From positions 248,001 to 312,000 of the forward strand of contig NZ_JADNRN010000001.1 in NCBI RefSeq assembly GCF_015595035.1: DNA of 64,000 nucleotides. Direction: 5' to 3'. Made by a program: the position numbers and the translations under genes. Source of the stretch: Marinibium conchae. GTDB taxonomy: Bacteria > Pseudomonadota > Gammaproteobacteria > Enterobacterales > Alteromonadaceae. The notes below the pieces were generated by a model, which did not search any database, was not told the origin of the DNA, and saw only the letters and a list, made by a program, of their open reading frames with translations. How positions within the stretch are numbered: position 1 is the first letter of the stretch; each line of letters starts with the position of its first letter. Shown here piece after piece: positions 29,339 through 38,564 of this stretch.

Positions 29339-30490
29339 TTATAGCCCAGCTGCTTCTTTTAGGTCATTGGCTTTGTCGGTTTTTTCCCATGGGAACTCAT
29401 CGCGCCCGAAATGACCATAAGCAGCAGTTGCTTTGTAGATAGGGCGCTCAAGGTCAAGCATGGTGATTAGACCATAAGGGCGAAGGTCAAAATGCTCTCT
29501 TACTAATGCTGTAAGAACTTCGTCAGATACTTTACCAGTACCAAAGGTTTCAACACTAATTGAAGTCGGCTCGGCCACGCCGATAGCATATGACACTTGG
29601 ATTTCGCAACGGTCTGCAAGACCTGCCGCCACAATATTTTTAGCAACATATCTGCCAGCATAAGCTGCTGAGCGATCAACCTTCGACGGATCTTTTCCTG
29701 AGAACGCGCCGCCGCCATGTCGAGCCATACCACCATAGGTATCAACGATTATTTTTCGGCCTGTTAAGCCGCAGTCACCCATCGGGCCTCCGATAACGAA
29801 GCGACCTGTTGGGTTGATATGAAATTGTGTTTTGTTGGTAAGCCATTGCTCTGGAAGCACGGGCTTAATAATTTCTTCCATCACCGCTTCACGCAGCACT
29901 TCGTTACTGACTGAATCGCAGTGTTGAGTTGACAGTACAACTGCATCAATACCCACAGGCTTGTTGTCTTCATAAACGAAGGTAACTTGTGACTTGGCAT
30001 CAGGGCGCAACCAGCTTAATTTGCCACTTTTTCTCATTTCGGCTTGTTTGTGCACTAGGCGGTGAGCGTAGGTTACCGGTGCAGGCATAAGTACGTCGGT
30101 TTCATTGCTGGCATAACCAAACATGAGGCCTTGATCGCCAGCACCTTGCTCTTCGGGTGATGAGCGATCAACACCTTGGTTTATATCGTTAGACTGTTTA
30201 CCAATAGCGTTTAGCACGGCACATGAATCGGCATCAAAGCCCATGTCAGAATGGGTGTAACCAATTTCTTTTACGGTTTTGCGAGTTAACTCTTCAATAT
30301 CAACCCATGCTTTGGTGTTGATTTCGCCGCCAACTAATACCATGCCTGTTTTGACAAAGGTTTCGCATGCTACTCGGGCTTTCGGATCGATTTCTAATAT
30401 TGCATCAAGTACCGCATCAGAAATTTGATCGGCGATTTTGTCTGGGTGTCCTTCCGACACTGACTCAGACGTAAATAAGTGACTTGCCAT
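29339..30490 (-). CDS. metK: S-adenosylmethionine synthetase
   Basis: Makes S-adenosylmethionine from ATP and methionine. It has the signatures [20 protein letters not shown] (N-terminal), [12 protein letters not shown] and [19 protein letters not shown], with 383 residues (E. coli 384). It faces a ~980-base gap filled with structured repeats. A MetJ-box-like site lies about 800 bases upstream (31278-31301), which is unexpectedly far if it controls this gene. Confidence 0.98.
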   Translation of the reverse strand: MASHLFTSESVSEGHPDKIADQISDAVLDAILEIDPKARVACETFVKTGMVLVGGEINTKAWVDIEELTRKTVKEIGYTHSDMGFDADSCAVLNAIGKQSNDINQGVDRSSPEEQGAGDQGLMFGYASNETDVLMPAPVTYAHRLVHKQAEMRKSGKLSWLRPDAKSQVTFVYEDNKPVGIDAVVLSTQHCDSVSNEVLREAVMEEIIKPVLPEQWLTNKTQFHINPTGRFVIGGPMGDCGLTGRKIIVDTYGGMARHGGGAFSGKDPSKVDRSAAYAGRYVAKNIVAAGLADRCEIQVSYAIGVAEPTSISVETFGTGKVSDEVLTALVREHFDLRPYGLITMLDLERPIYKATAAYGHFGRDEFPWEKTDKANDLKEAAGL

Positions 30491-30542
30491 AAATTGTCCT
30501 ATGGTTGTTTGTTATGTCTATCGTTAATTTATCATTAGTTGA

Positions 30543-30653
30543 AATAAGGAAGGCGTTCTCGGGCTAACAAACACGCTTTGCGCCTTCCTGGCCGCTCTCT
30601 AATGGCATCCTTGCCATTAGAAGGTTTGCAAGCCCGAGAACGCCTTCCTTATT
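30543..30653 (+). repeat. Structured inverted-repeat element, copy A1
   Basis: Perfect 23-bp inverted arms (30543-30565 and 30631-30653) around a 65-base core. The core carries the motifs ACACGCTTTGCGCC and TGGCCGCTCT, then a 9-bp hairpin CTAATGGCA-TCCT-TGCCATTAG, then AAGGTTT. Core motifs recur in copies B and C, whereas the arms do not. See the findings. Confidence 0.9.
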
Positions 30654-30714
30654 CCAGCTAAACTCTATATTTCGACTTCTCAAAGTTGACTCAAGCAAAC
30701 CTCAAATCACACTT
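30601..30714 (+). repeat. Direct repeat, first copy (half-element A1 plus flank)
   Basis: About 114 bases repeated at 30815-30928 with roughly ten differences. It contains the second hairpin, the right arm and about 60 bases of flank ending in CAAACCTCAAATCACACTT. Confidence 0.88.
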
Positions 30715-30814
30715 GGGTGATCAGAAGCTTTGAAAACCCAGTGATTACGGGCTTTAACAGTCCGAATTCACATTCATTATTTCTTGTTGAACCACTACAG
30801 CGCCGCTTGTCTCA

Positions 30815-30928
30815 AATGGCATCCATGCCATTAGAAGGTTTGCAAGCCCGAGAACGCCTTCCTTACTCTAGCTAAACTCTATATTTCAACTTCTTAAAGT
30901 TATCTCAGGCAAACCTCAAATCACACTT
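30815..30928 (+). repeat. Direct repeat, second copy (half-element A2)
   Basis: Second copy of the 114-base repeat, 214 bases downstream of the first. It keeps the second hairpin of the element core (AATGGCA-TCCA-TGCCATT) and the right arm but lacks the left arm and first hairpin, so it is a half element. Confidence 0.88.
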
Positions 30929-30972
30929 TGTCATGAATCGGCTAAGTCAACTTCAAACAAGCTCAAATATAA

Positions 30973-31096
30973 GAGAAGTAAGAAACGAAGAGTCTCTATG
31001 GGTAAAACCTTACAATGACATGGATGTCATTGTAGAGCGGCCATGGATGGCGCAAAGCGTGTTTTACCCATAGAGACTCTTCGTTTCTTGCTTCTC
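30973..31096 (-). repeat. Structured inverted-repeat element, copy B (reverse orientation)
   Basis: Inverted arms of 36 bp (30973-31008 and 31061-31096) with a single mismatch. Read on the minus strand the core shows ACACGCTTTGCGCC, ATCCATGGCCGCTCT, and the hairpin ACAATGACA-TCCA-TGTCATTGT followed by AAGGTTT. The arms are unrelated to those of copies A and C. Confidence 0.92.
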
Positions 31097-31185
31097 GTGC
31101 TAACAAGTGCGTTGCTTCTCGTGCTAACAAGTGCGTTGCTTCTCGTGCTAACAAGTGCGTTGCTTCTCGTGCTAACAAGTGCGTT
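31090..31185 (+). repeat. 24-bp tandem repeat, four identical copies
   Basis: Four exact units of 24 bases beginning GCTTCTCGTGCTAAC and ending GTGCGTT, at 31090, 31114, 31138 and 31162. The first unit begins inside the right arm of element B. The unit is a multiple of three, so it yields periodic peptide translations in all frames, but no gene is indicated. Confidence 0.95.
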
Positions 31186-31277
31186 GCACCTTGAAGCAAA
31201 ACGCAAGTTGCTTGTTGTGTAACCAAGCTTTTCTCTATATCGAATATTGTAGTCTAAAACTTTAGTTTTACCAATCT

Positions 31278-31301
31278 TTACTTCTAGACGTCTATAAGTC
31301 T
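31278..31301. promoter_or_regulatory. Candidate MetJ operator in the metK-tkt gap
   Basis: Palindrome TAGACGTCTA (31285-31294) containing the exact octamer AGACGTCT (31286-31293). The next register ATAAGTCT (31294-31301) matches at 6 of 8 and the previous (31278-31285) at 5 of 8 positions, consistent with tandem met boxes. It is 170 bases upstream of tkt and about 800 from metK. Confidence 0.5.
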
Positions 31302-31470
31302 GTTTGCTGATAGGCTGTTTACGGCTCACAGCGATGTTTGGATTTTAGTGAGAACGATTTCAGCAAAAAAATGAATACCGAAACGCCGAATAATGATTGA
31401 ACAAAGTCGCTAGCTGTATAAGAATACGCCCTCACTTCGATATTAGTAACTGCAAGTTCAAGGAGAGCTC

Positions 31471-33462
31471 ATGCCATCACGTCGTCATTTAGCCAACGCC
31501 ATAAGAGCGTTAAGTATGGACGCTGTACAACAAGCCAAGTCAGGACACCCTGGCGCACCAATGGGAATGGCAGATATTGCTCAAGTACTTTGGACCGATT
31601 ATTTATCACACAACCCAGCGAACCCAGATTGGGCTAACCGCGACAGATTTATATTGTCGAATGGTCATGGCTCTATGTTGTTATATTCGCTATTGCATCT
31701 CACGGGCTACGCATTACCAATTGAAGAGTTAAGACAATTCCGCCAGTTGCATTCCAAAACTCCTGGTCATCCAGAGTATGGTTATGCGCCTGGTGTTGAA
31801 ACAACAACTGGCCCACTCGGCCAAGGTATTACCAACGCTGTTGGGATGGCGATTGCCGAAAAAGTACTTGCTGCCCAATTCAACCGCGATAATTTCGACG
31901 TTGTTGATCATCACACCTACGCTTTCCTTGGCGACGGTTGCCTAATGGAAGGTATTTCTCATGAAGCATGTTCTTTGGCGGGTACGTTAGGCCTTAGTAA
32001 ACTTGTTGCTTTCTGGGATGACAACGGCATTTCAATCGACGGTGAAGTGGAAGGCTGGTTCAGTGATGATACGCCAAAACGTTTTGAATCTTATGGTTGG
32101 CAGGTAATTAGTGGCGTTGATGGGCATGATCCTGAGCAAGTGGCAGCTGCCATCGAAAAGGCCAAGGCGGAAACATCTCGCCCGAGCCTAATTTGTTGTA
32201 AAACAGTCATTGGTTTTGGTTCACCAAATAAGCAAGGCAAAGAAGATTGTCATGGCGCACCATTGGGCGATGATGAAATTGCACTTGTACGAAAAGAGTT
32301 AGACTGGCCGCATGCGCCTTTCGACATTCCTGCTGATGTGTATGCTGCTTGGGACGCCAACGAAAAAGGAACACAAGCTGAAGCTGCATGGAACGATATG
32401 TTCGCAGCGTACGCAAAAGCGCACCCTGAATTAGCAGCCGAATTCAACCGTCGTAACAGCAACGAGTTGCCCGCAAATTGGGCGGCTGACGCTGCAAAAT
32501 ATATAAGTGATTTACAAGCAAATCCTGCCAATATCGCGACACGCAAAGCCTCACAAAATGCATTGAATGCATTTGGTCCATTGTTACCAGAATTACTTGG
32601 TGGTTCAGCGGATCTCGCTGGCTCAAACTTGACTATTTGGTCGGGAAGCAAAGGTGTTAGCGCAGATGATGCAAGTGGTAACTACTTGTATTACGGCGTG
32701 CGCGAATTCGGGATGTCGGCAATGATGAATGGTATTGCTTTGCACGGCGGCTTTAAAACCTACGGCGCCACCTTCCTTATGTTTGTAGAATACGCTCGTA
32801 ATGCGGTGCGCATGGCCGCCTTGATGAAGCAGCCTTGCATCTTTGTATACACTCACGACTCTATCGGCTTAGGTGAAGATGGCCCAACTCACCAGCCAGT
32901 TGAGCAAGTTGTTTCATTACGTGCAACGCCAAACCTTGATAATTGGCGTCCATGTGACCAAGTCGAATCTGCCATTGCTTGGAAAGCGGCGATAGAAAGA
33001 ACAGAAGGGCCGACAACATTAATATTTACTCGCCAAGGTCTTGCTCAACAAGAGCGTAATGCTCAGCAATTAGCCGACGTTGAACGTGGTGGCTATGTGT
33101 TAGTTAAAGCGAGTGAAGCACCAGCGGTCATTCTTATTGCCACTGGTTCTGAAGTGCAGTTAGCGGTAGAGGCCGCGGCTAAGTTGAACGCCGAAGGCAC
33201 GCCAACAAATGTGGTGTCAATGCCATGTACCGACGTATTTGACCGCCAATCGGCCGAATACAAAGAAAGCGTGTTACCGAGTTCGGTTACTAAACGAGTT
33301 GCAGTAGAGGCCCTAGCTAAAGATACTTGGTATAAGTATGTTGGTTTAAATGGTGCTGTTATTGGTATGGACACATTTGGTGAATCTGCACCTGCAGGCG
33401 ATTTATTCAAACATTTCGGTATTACAACTGACGCTGTATATAACGCAGCGAAATCATTGTAG
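31471..33462 (+). CDS. tkt: Transketolase
   Basis: A TPP-dependent two-carbon transfer in the pentose phosphate pathway. 663 residues (E. coli TktA 663). It has the N-terminal [20 protein letters not shown], the TPP motif [12 protein letters not shown], and the C-terminal pyrimidine-domain [18 protein letters not shown] and [24 protein letters not shown] precedes the ATG. It is the first gene of tkt-epd-pgk-fba, a gammaproteobacterial central-carbon cluster. Confidence 0.98.
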   Translation: MPSRRHLANAIRALSMDAVQQAKSGHPGAPMGMADIAQVLWTDYLSHNPANPDWANRDRFILSNGHGSMLLYSLLHLTGYALPIEELRQFRQLHSKTPGHPEYGYAPGVETTTGPLGQGITNAVGMAIAEKVLAAQFNRDNFDVVDHHTYAFLGDGCLMEGISHEACSLAGTLGLSKLVAFWDDNGISIDGEVEGWFSDDTPKRFESYGWQVISGVDGHDPEQVAAAIEKAKAETSRPSLICCKTVIGFGSPNKQGKEDCHGAPLGDDEIALVRKELDWPHAPFDIPADVYAAWDANEKGTQAEAAWNDMFAAYAKAHPELAAEFNRRNSNELPANWAADAAKYISDLQANPANIATRKASQNALNAFGPLLPELLGGSADLAGSNLTIWSGSKGVSADDASGNYLYYGVREFGMSAMMNGIALHGGFKTYGATFLMFVEYARNAVRMAALMKQPCIFVYTHDSIGLGEDGPTHQPVEQVVSLRATPNLDNWRPCDQVESAIAWKAAIERTEGPTTLIFTRQGLAQQERNAQQLADVERGGYVLVKASEAPAVILIATGSEVQLAVEAAAKLNAEGTPTNVVSMPCTDVFDRQSAEYKESVLPSSVTKRVAVEALAKDTWYKYVGLNGAVIGMDTFGESAPAGDLFKHFGITTDAVYNAAKSL

Positions 33463-33530
33463 AATAGTTGTATCGTTTGTTATGCAAGCTGAGATATTGG
33501 CTCAACTTGCTGCGTAACTCAGAAAATAAA

Positions 33531-33564
33531 AGGCTGTGGCATTGTGCTACGGCCTCTTTGTTTT
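33531..33564 (+). terminator. Terminator-like hairpin after tkt
   Basis: A 10-bp stem (AGGCTGTGGC with GCTACGGCCT, two wobbles), a 5-base loop, then CTTTGTTTT. The imperfect T-run suggests partial termination between tkt and epd. Confidence 0.6.
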
Positions 33565-33611
33565 AAGCGTTTTTATTTTTACAGTAGCTTAATTTTGAGA
33601 GCATCTTAATT

Positions 33612-34658
33612 TTGACAAAAAGTGCAGTGCTGAATATTGCAATTAATGGTTTTGGTCGAATAGGGCGAAATGTGTTGCGGGCTCTTTACGAGTCAGGTCG
33701 CAATAAGCAAATTAACATTGTAGCGATCAACGAGATAGCGTCTGCCGAAGGCGTGGCTCACCTTTTAAAGTATGATACTGCTCACGGGCGCTTTCAAGGC
33801 AAGGTCGATTATACGGATAACTGCCTCATCGTAAATGGCGACAAAATCCCGCTCTTTCAAACCGAGCATTTGAGCGAACTTAAATGGCGAGATGTTGACG
33901 TTGATATCGTATTGGAGTGCACTGGCATTCACAGCTCGCGCGAGTCTGCTTTGCAGCACATAGAATGTGGGGCGAAAAAAGTCCTCTTTTCTCAACCTTG
34001 CGGTCAAGATATGGACGCCACAATTGTATTTGGCATTAATCACCATACTTTAAAAAATGAAGACATTGTTGTATCCAATGGTTCTTGTACAACAAATTGT
34101 ATTGTTCCTATTATTCAAGTGCTTGATGACGCTTTTGGTGTCGAGAGTGGCACAATAACCACTATCCATTCCTCAATGCATGATCAGCAAGTTATCGACG
34201 CTTACCATCCTGATTTGCGTAGAACCCGAGCAGCAAGCCAGTCGATTATTCCTGTCGATACTCGTTTGGCAGCAGGTATTGAGCGCATATTGCCTCGTTT
34301 TGCTGGTAAATTTGAAGCAATTGCGGTGAGGGTTCCTACGATCAACGTTACCGCTATGGATTTAAGTGTGACTTTGCGTGACAAGGTAACGGTTGAAGAA
34401 GTCAACGCAAAGCTAAAACTAGCAAGTCAAGGCGAGCTCTCAGCGATTATTGATTACACGGAAGAGCCACTAGTATCAGTCGATTTTAATCACGATCCAC
34501 ATTCATCAATTGTGGATGGTACACAAACTCGGGTGAGCCACAAGCAATTGGTAAAAACCCTGGTATGGTGCGATAACGAGTGGGGCTTTGCCAATAGAAT
34601 GCTCGACACAGCTGCATACATGCATGGCTTAGAAATAGCTGAAAGCAACAATACTTAA
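33612..34658 (+). CDS. epd: Erythrose-4-phosphate dehydrogenase
   Basis: A GAPDH-like NAD enzyme oxidising erythrose 4-phosphate toward pyridoxal phosphate synthesis. It has the NAD loop [20 protein letters not shown], the catalytic Cys in SNGSCTTNC, and Epd-type segments ([47 protein letters not shown]). 348 residues (E. coli 339). The start appears to be TTG at 33612; no strong ribosome site is visible, so the exact start is uncertain. Assignment as Epd rather than GapA rests on these Epd-specific stretches and its place before pgk. Confidence 0.93.
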   Translation: MTKSAVLNIAINGFGRIGRNVLRALYESGRNKQINIVAINEIASAEGVAHLLKYDTAHGRFQGKVDYTDNCLIVNGDKIPLFQTEHLSELKWRDVDVDIVLECTGIHSSRESALQHIECGAKKVLFSQPCGQDMDATIVFGINHHTLKNEDIVVSNGSCTTNCIVPIIQVLDDAFGVESGTITTIHSSMHDQQVIDAYHPDLRRTRAASQSIIPVDTRLAAGIERILPRFAGKFEAIAVRVPTINVTAMDLSVTLRDKVTVEEVNAKLKLASQGELSAIIDYTEEPLVSVDFNHDPHSSIVDGTQTRVSHKQLVKTLVWCDNEWGFANRMLDTAAYMHGLEIAESNNT

Positions 34659-34815
34659 GCGATGCGCACCGTTAGTCTGGTGCGTTTTTGTTTCTGAGCA
34701 CGGCAAGAGCTTATTGCTTGGTAAACTTATTATTAATTGTGTTGGCATGCTGTAATAGTGTGTAGCATGCAAAAGATATTATTTAGAAAAGAGAAAAGTC
34801 TGAAAGGAGAAAACA

Positions 34816-35985
34816 ATGGCTATTCAAGAAATGAGCGCTCTCGATTTACAGGGCAAGCGCGTACTGATCAGACAAGATTTAAATGTGCCGGTCAAAGATG
34901 GCAAAGTAAGCTCTGACGCCAGAATTAGAGCATCGCTACCGACCATTAAAATGGCCTTGGAAAAAGGCGCAAAAGTGATATTGATGTCTCATCTTGGCCG
35001 CCCAACTGAAGGAGAAATCAACCCAGAGTTCTCGCTGCAGCCAGTAGTTGATTACTTGAATGATGCTTTATCAGGTGGGGTTGAATTAGCAAGTGATTAT
35101 CTTAATGGCTTACCTACAAGCAATGCAGCGGTAACCGTTCTTGAAAATGTGCGTTTTAACATTGGCGAAAAAAGTGACGACGAAGGTCTAGCTAAGAAGT
35201 ACGCTGCACTATGCGACGTGTTTGTGATGGATGCGTTCGGCACCGCACATAGAGCTCAAGCATCCACCCATGGTGTTGCGAAGTTTGCACAAGAAGCCTG
35301 TGCAGGTCCTCTGTTGGCTGCTGAGCTAGACGCACTGGGGAAAGCTCTCGACAACCCAGCTCGTCCTTTAGTTGCTATTGTCGGCGGTTCCAAAGTATCG
35401 ACTAAACTAACAGTACTAGAATCGCTTGCAACTAAAGTCGACCAACTGATCGTTGGCGGCGGGATTGCAAACACCTTTATCGCGGCTCAAGGACATGCTG
35501 TAGGTAAGTCTTTGGTTGAAGAGAGCCTAATTCCTGAAGCAAAACGCCTCATGGAAGAAGCGAAGCGTAACAATGGCGAAATTCCCGTACCGACGGATGT
35601 TGTTACTGGTACTGAGTTCTCGGAATCGACGCCTGCAAGTCTAAAAGCAGTGGATAAAGTTGATTCTGATGACATGATTTTCGATATTGGCCCAGAAACA
35701 GCGACCAAGCTTGCTCAAATTCTTAAAAACGCTGGCACCATAGTATGGAATGGTCCTGTCGGTGTATTTGAATTTGACCAGTTCGGTGAGGGTACAAAAA
35801 CCTTGGCGATGGCCATTGCGGAGAGTAAGGCTTTCTCGATTGCTGGTGGAGGTGATACTTTAGCCGCAGTCGATAAATATGGCATTGAGAATAAGGTATC
35901 TTATATTTCTACTGGCGGTGGAGCTTTCTTAGAGTTTTTAGAAGGAAAAACGCTTCCCGCGGTTGCCATTTTGGACAGAGACTAG
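34816..35985 (+). CDS. pgk: Phosphoglycerate kinase
   Basis: Glycolytic ATP-forming kinase. It has the N-terminal [50 protein letters not shown] and the C-terminal nucleotide segments [12 protein letters not shown] and [13 protein letters not shown]. 389 residues (E. coli 387). AAGGAG lies just before the ATG. 157 bases after epd and 92 bases before the aldolase. Confidence 0.98.
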   Translation: MAIQEMSALDLQGKRVLIRQDLNVPVKDGKVSSDARIRASLPTIKMALEKGAKVILMSHLGRPTEGEINPEFSLQPVVDYLNDALSGGVELASDYLNGLPTSNAAVTVLENVRFNIGEKSDDEGLAKKYAALCDVFVMDAFGTAHRAQASTHGVAKFAQEACAGPLLAAELDALGKALDNPARPLVAIVGGSKVSTKLTVLESLATKVDQLIVGGGIANTFIAAQGHAVGKSLVEESLIPEAKRLMEEAKRNNGEIPVPTDVVTGTEFSESTPASLKAVDKVDSDDMIFDIGPETATKLAQILKNAGTIVWNGPVGVFEFDQFGEGTKTLAMAIAESKAFSIAGGGDTLAAVDKYGIENKVSYISTGGGAFLEFLEGKTLPAVAILDRD

Positions 35986-36077
35986 CACTATATAAAAAGT
36001 TTCGGACACATTAACACACAACACACAGCTTATATGGGCAGAAACTCTGCCTTCAAACACGAAAAAAGGAGCAGTTA

Positions 36078-36977
36078 ATGACAACTCAAGCGCAGCGAGA
36101 CATGCTGACAAAAGTAGTAAACGAAGTAGGCTTTATCGCCGCATTGGATCAAAGCGGTGGAAGTACCCCAAAAGCGCTTAAATTGTATGGTGTTGATGAG
36201 TCGGCCTATGCGAACGACGAAGAAATGTTTAGCTGTGTGCATCAAATGCGTACACGCATTATTACTAGTCCAGCCTTCGACGGAAAACGCGTACTGGGGG
36301 CTATTTTATTTGAAAATACCCTCGATAGAGATATTGAAGGCTTGTCGAGTGCAAATTACTTGTGGCAGCAAAAAAACGTAGTGCCATTTTTGAAAGTTGA
36401 TAAAGGTTTGGAAGACGAGCTTAATGGTGCTCAGCTTATGAAGCCTATGCCTGGTTTGGACGAGTTACTTGCAAAAGCTAATGCACAAAATGTGTTTGGG
36501 ACTAAAATGCGTTCAGTCGTAAAATTAGCCAATAAAGCCGGTATTGATGCGGTTGTAGAGCAACAGTTTGCGGTTGGTAAGCAAATTATAGCTGCTGGGC
36601 TTGTGCCGATTATTGAGCCTGAAGTTGATATTAATAGCCCAGAAAAAGCTGAGGCTGAGGCCTTGCTTAAGGCAGCCTTACTCGAGCAGTTAGCAAGCTT
36701 AAGCGGCGAGCAAAATGTGATGCTTAAGCTTACCTTACCTGAGTCTGCAAACTTCTATCAAGAATGTATCGCTCACCCGAGAGTATTGAAGGTTGTTGCT
36801 TTATCTGGCGGTTACTCACGTGAAGTAGCAAATCAAAAGCTAAGTGAAAATGTCGGTATGATCGCAAGTTTCTCACGCGCGTTAACCGAGGGTGTGAGTG
36901 CGCAGCAATCTGACGAAGATTTTAACGCCACGCTAAACAGCACCATTGAAACTATCTACGCAGCCTCTGCGACTTAG
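36078..36977 (+). CDS. fda: Class I fructose-bisphosphate aldolase
   Basis: Cleaves fructose 1,6-bisphosphate through a lysine Schiff base, without a metal. The 299-residue protein has class I features: FIAALDQSGGSTPKAL at the N-terminus, VPFLKVDKGLE, KMRSVVKLANKAGID, LVPIIEPEVDI and MLKLTLPE, which contains the probable Schiff-base Lys. Class II zinc motifs are absent. In many relatives the slot after pgk holds a class II aldolase (fbaA), so this is a functional replacement. AAGGAG precedes the ATG. Ends with a strong terminator. Confidence 0.92.
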   Translation: MTTQAQRDMLTKVVNEVGFIAALDQSGGSTPKALKLYGVDESAYANDEEMFSCVHQMRTRIITSPAFDGKRVLGAILFENTLDRDIEGLSSANYLWQQKNVVPFLKVDKGLEDELNGAQLMKPMPGLDELLAKANAQNVFGTKMRSVVKLANKAGIDAVVEQQFAVGKQIIAAGLVPIIEPEVDINSPEKAEAEALLKAALLEQLASLSGEQNVMLKLTLPESANFYQECIAHPRVLKVVALSGGYSREVANQKLSENVGMIASFSRALTEGVSAQQSDEDFNATLNSTIETIYAASAT

Positions 36978-36995
36978 TGTTTAGTAAGATGAAAG

Positions 36996-37030
36996 AAGAA
37001 GGCGATGCATGTGTATCGCCTTCTTTGTTT
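36996..37030. terminator. Bidirectional terminator between fda and ppx
   Basis: An 11-bp perfect stem (AAGAAGGCGAT with ATCGCCTTCTT) around an 8-base loop, then TTGTTTT. It serves fda and probably the convergent ppx. Confidence 0.88.
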
Positions 37031-37034
37031 TCTG

Positions 37035-38564
37035 CTATTTGATTTTGAGTTTTATACCTACTTGGTCGAGATAAGCATTTTCTTGCTCTAAGTCAGCCAG
37101 CAACAAAGGCGATAAATCAAACCAGTCATCAGGAAAGCTTAGAATAATTTTTGACTCACCGGCTTTCACACCAAATTCGGGCAACTGGCTTTCTTGTCGA
37201 TTAATGTTCAAAACGATGCCCAAGCGCAAAATAGTAAGCAGCTTAAGAAGCGTGTCTTCGTTGTAGTTGATGAACTTGGGGAGTTCTTGAAGTTTGATTT
37301 TCTTGCGATGATAGCGCACAAGCGTCGACAGTAATTTCTGTTGTTCTTGATTGAAGCCAGGTAAGTCGCTTTGCTCTATGATATAGCTTGAGTGACGCTG
37401 CACACCTCGCGAGTTTATTTGCAATCCTACTTCATGAAGAAGTGCAGACCAACCTAGTAGATGACGCAGATCCCAAGTATCTATCTTCCACTTTTTACTG
37501 CATGCTTCATATATTTTAATACAGGTTGACCAGACCTTTTTGGCGTAGTGTGTGTCAACGTCATATCTTGTTGCTAGGCTTTGCGCAGTACGCTCACGCA
37601 CGTTTTTTGAACCATCGAGAGCCTGACTTTCGTAAAGCACGCCTTCACGCAACGCAGCGTTGCTTGTAGTAATAGACTTAAGCGACAGGCTTCTGAATAT
37701 CGCGATCAATATGCTTAGACCAGCGGCAAAAACAGGGCGTCTATCTTCACTTAAGCCAAGCAGTTCAATATTATCTGAATTTCCTGCCTCACAACAATGC
37801 TGCATAAGTAGCGTGAGTCCACTTTTACTAATGGCTAGGTCGTTGTGGCTTTCGGCTTCAGCAGTTAACACCGCACATATCGCGCGAATAGTTCCTGATG
37901 CCCCAATGGTTGTTTCCCAATCGAAGCGTTTAAGATTCGCTACCACAAGCTCAATTTCCTGCCTTGCTGCAGTGATCGCTTTATTGAATGCTCTCTTAGT
38001 TATCTTGCCCTGAGGGAAGAAACGTTGTTGGTAGCTAACACAGCCCATTTGCACGCTTTTACACATCAATGGCGTAATGGAGTCACCTAAGGCAAACTCT
38101 GTAGAGCCGCCGCCAATATCAATGATTAACCGACTTCCTTCAACTTCAGTGGTGTGGGCAATACCAGCATATATTAGACGCGCTTCTTCAGGCCCTGAAA
38201 TGATTTCAATGGCGAAGGGGAATACCTTACGCGCTTTTGCCAAAAATGAGCGTGCATTTCGCGCTCTTCTCAAGGTGTGAGTAGCGACTACACGCACATT
38301 TTCAGGCTTTAGACCTTGCATACTTTCGGCCATACTTTCCAATGTGGCCAGCCCTCTTTCCATCGCTTCTTCAGAGAGTAAGTTTTTGCTGTTTAAGCCG
38401 TCGGCCAAGCGAACTTTGTTTTTTATTTTTTGGACGGTTTGTAATGAGCCTGCTACGACCCGCGCAATTACCAAATGGAAGCTGTTGGAACCAATGTCTA
38501 GCGCTGCATATAAGTCGACATCACGACTTTCTACGTCTTCAAACACATTTTCTAATGTCTGCAC
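37035..38564 (-). CDS. ppx: Exopolyphosphatase
   Basis: Degrades polyphosphate from its ends. It has a Ppx/GppA N-terminal ASKHA fold: AALDIGSNSFHLVIAR, IDIGGGSTEFALG, ASGTIRAICAV, and a C-terminal HD-like helical region (WSALLHEVGLQINSRGVQRHSSYII). 509 residues (E. coli Ppx 513). The GTG start at 38564 directly follows the ppk stop, with AAGGAAG about 9 bases upstream, so ppk-ppx is a coupled operon. Confidence 0.96.
   Translation of the reverse strand: MQTLENVFEDVESRDVDLYAALDIGSNSFHLVIARVVAGSLQTVQKIKNKVRLADGLNSKNLLSEEAMERGLATLESMAESMQGLKPENVRVVATHTLRRARNARSFLAKARKVFPFAIEIISGPEEARLIYAGIAHTTEVEGSRLIIDIGGGSTEFALGDSITPLMCKSVQMGCVSYQQRFFPQGKITKRAFNKAITAARQEIELVVANLKRFDWETTIGASGTIRAICAVLTAEAESHNDLAISKSGLTLLMQHCCEAGNSDNIELLGLSEDRRPVFAAGLSILIAIFRSLSLKSITTSNAALREGVLYESQALDGSKNVRERTAQSLATRYDVDTHYAKKVWSTCIKIYEACSKKWKIDTWDLRHLLGWSALLHEVGLQINSRGVQRHSSYIIEQSDLPGFNQEQQKLLSTLVRYHRKKIKLQELPKFINYNEDTLLKLLTILRLGIVLNINRQESQLPEFGVKAGESKIILSFPDDWFDLSPLLLADLEQENAYLDQVGIKLKIK

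Larger units (their letters stand above)
30491..31470. other. Repeat-filled divergent region metK / tkt
   Basis: Nearly 1 kb without a credible gene. It holds two complete structured inverted-repeat elements, a 114-base direct repeat, a 24-bp tandem array and a candidate MetJ operator, each listed separately. Open frames crossing it encode only repeat translations. Confidence 0.8.

Noticed and set aside
31090-31185. Possible CRISPR array
   Set aside because: The 24-bp units are directly contiguous with no spacers, and no cas genes are present.
30996-31329. Open frames with repeated ALVSTRSN-type peptides on the minus strand
   Set aside because: They are translations of the 24-bp tandem repeat and element B in different frames, with no ribosome site or family resemblance.
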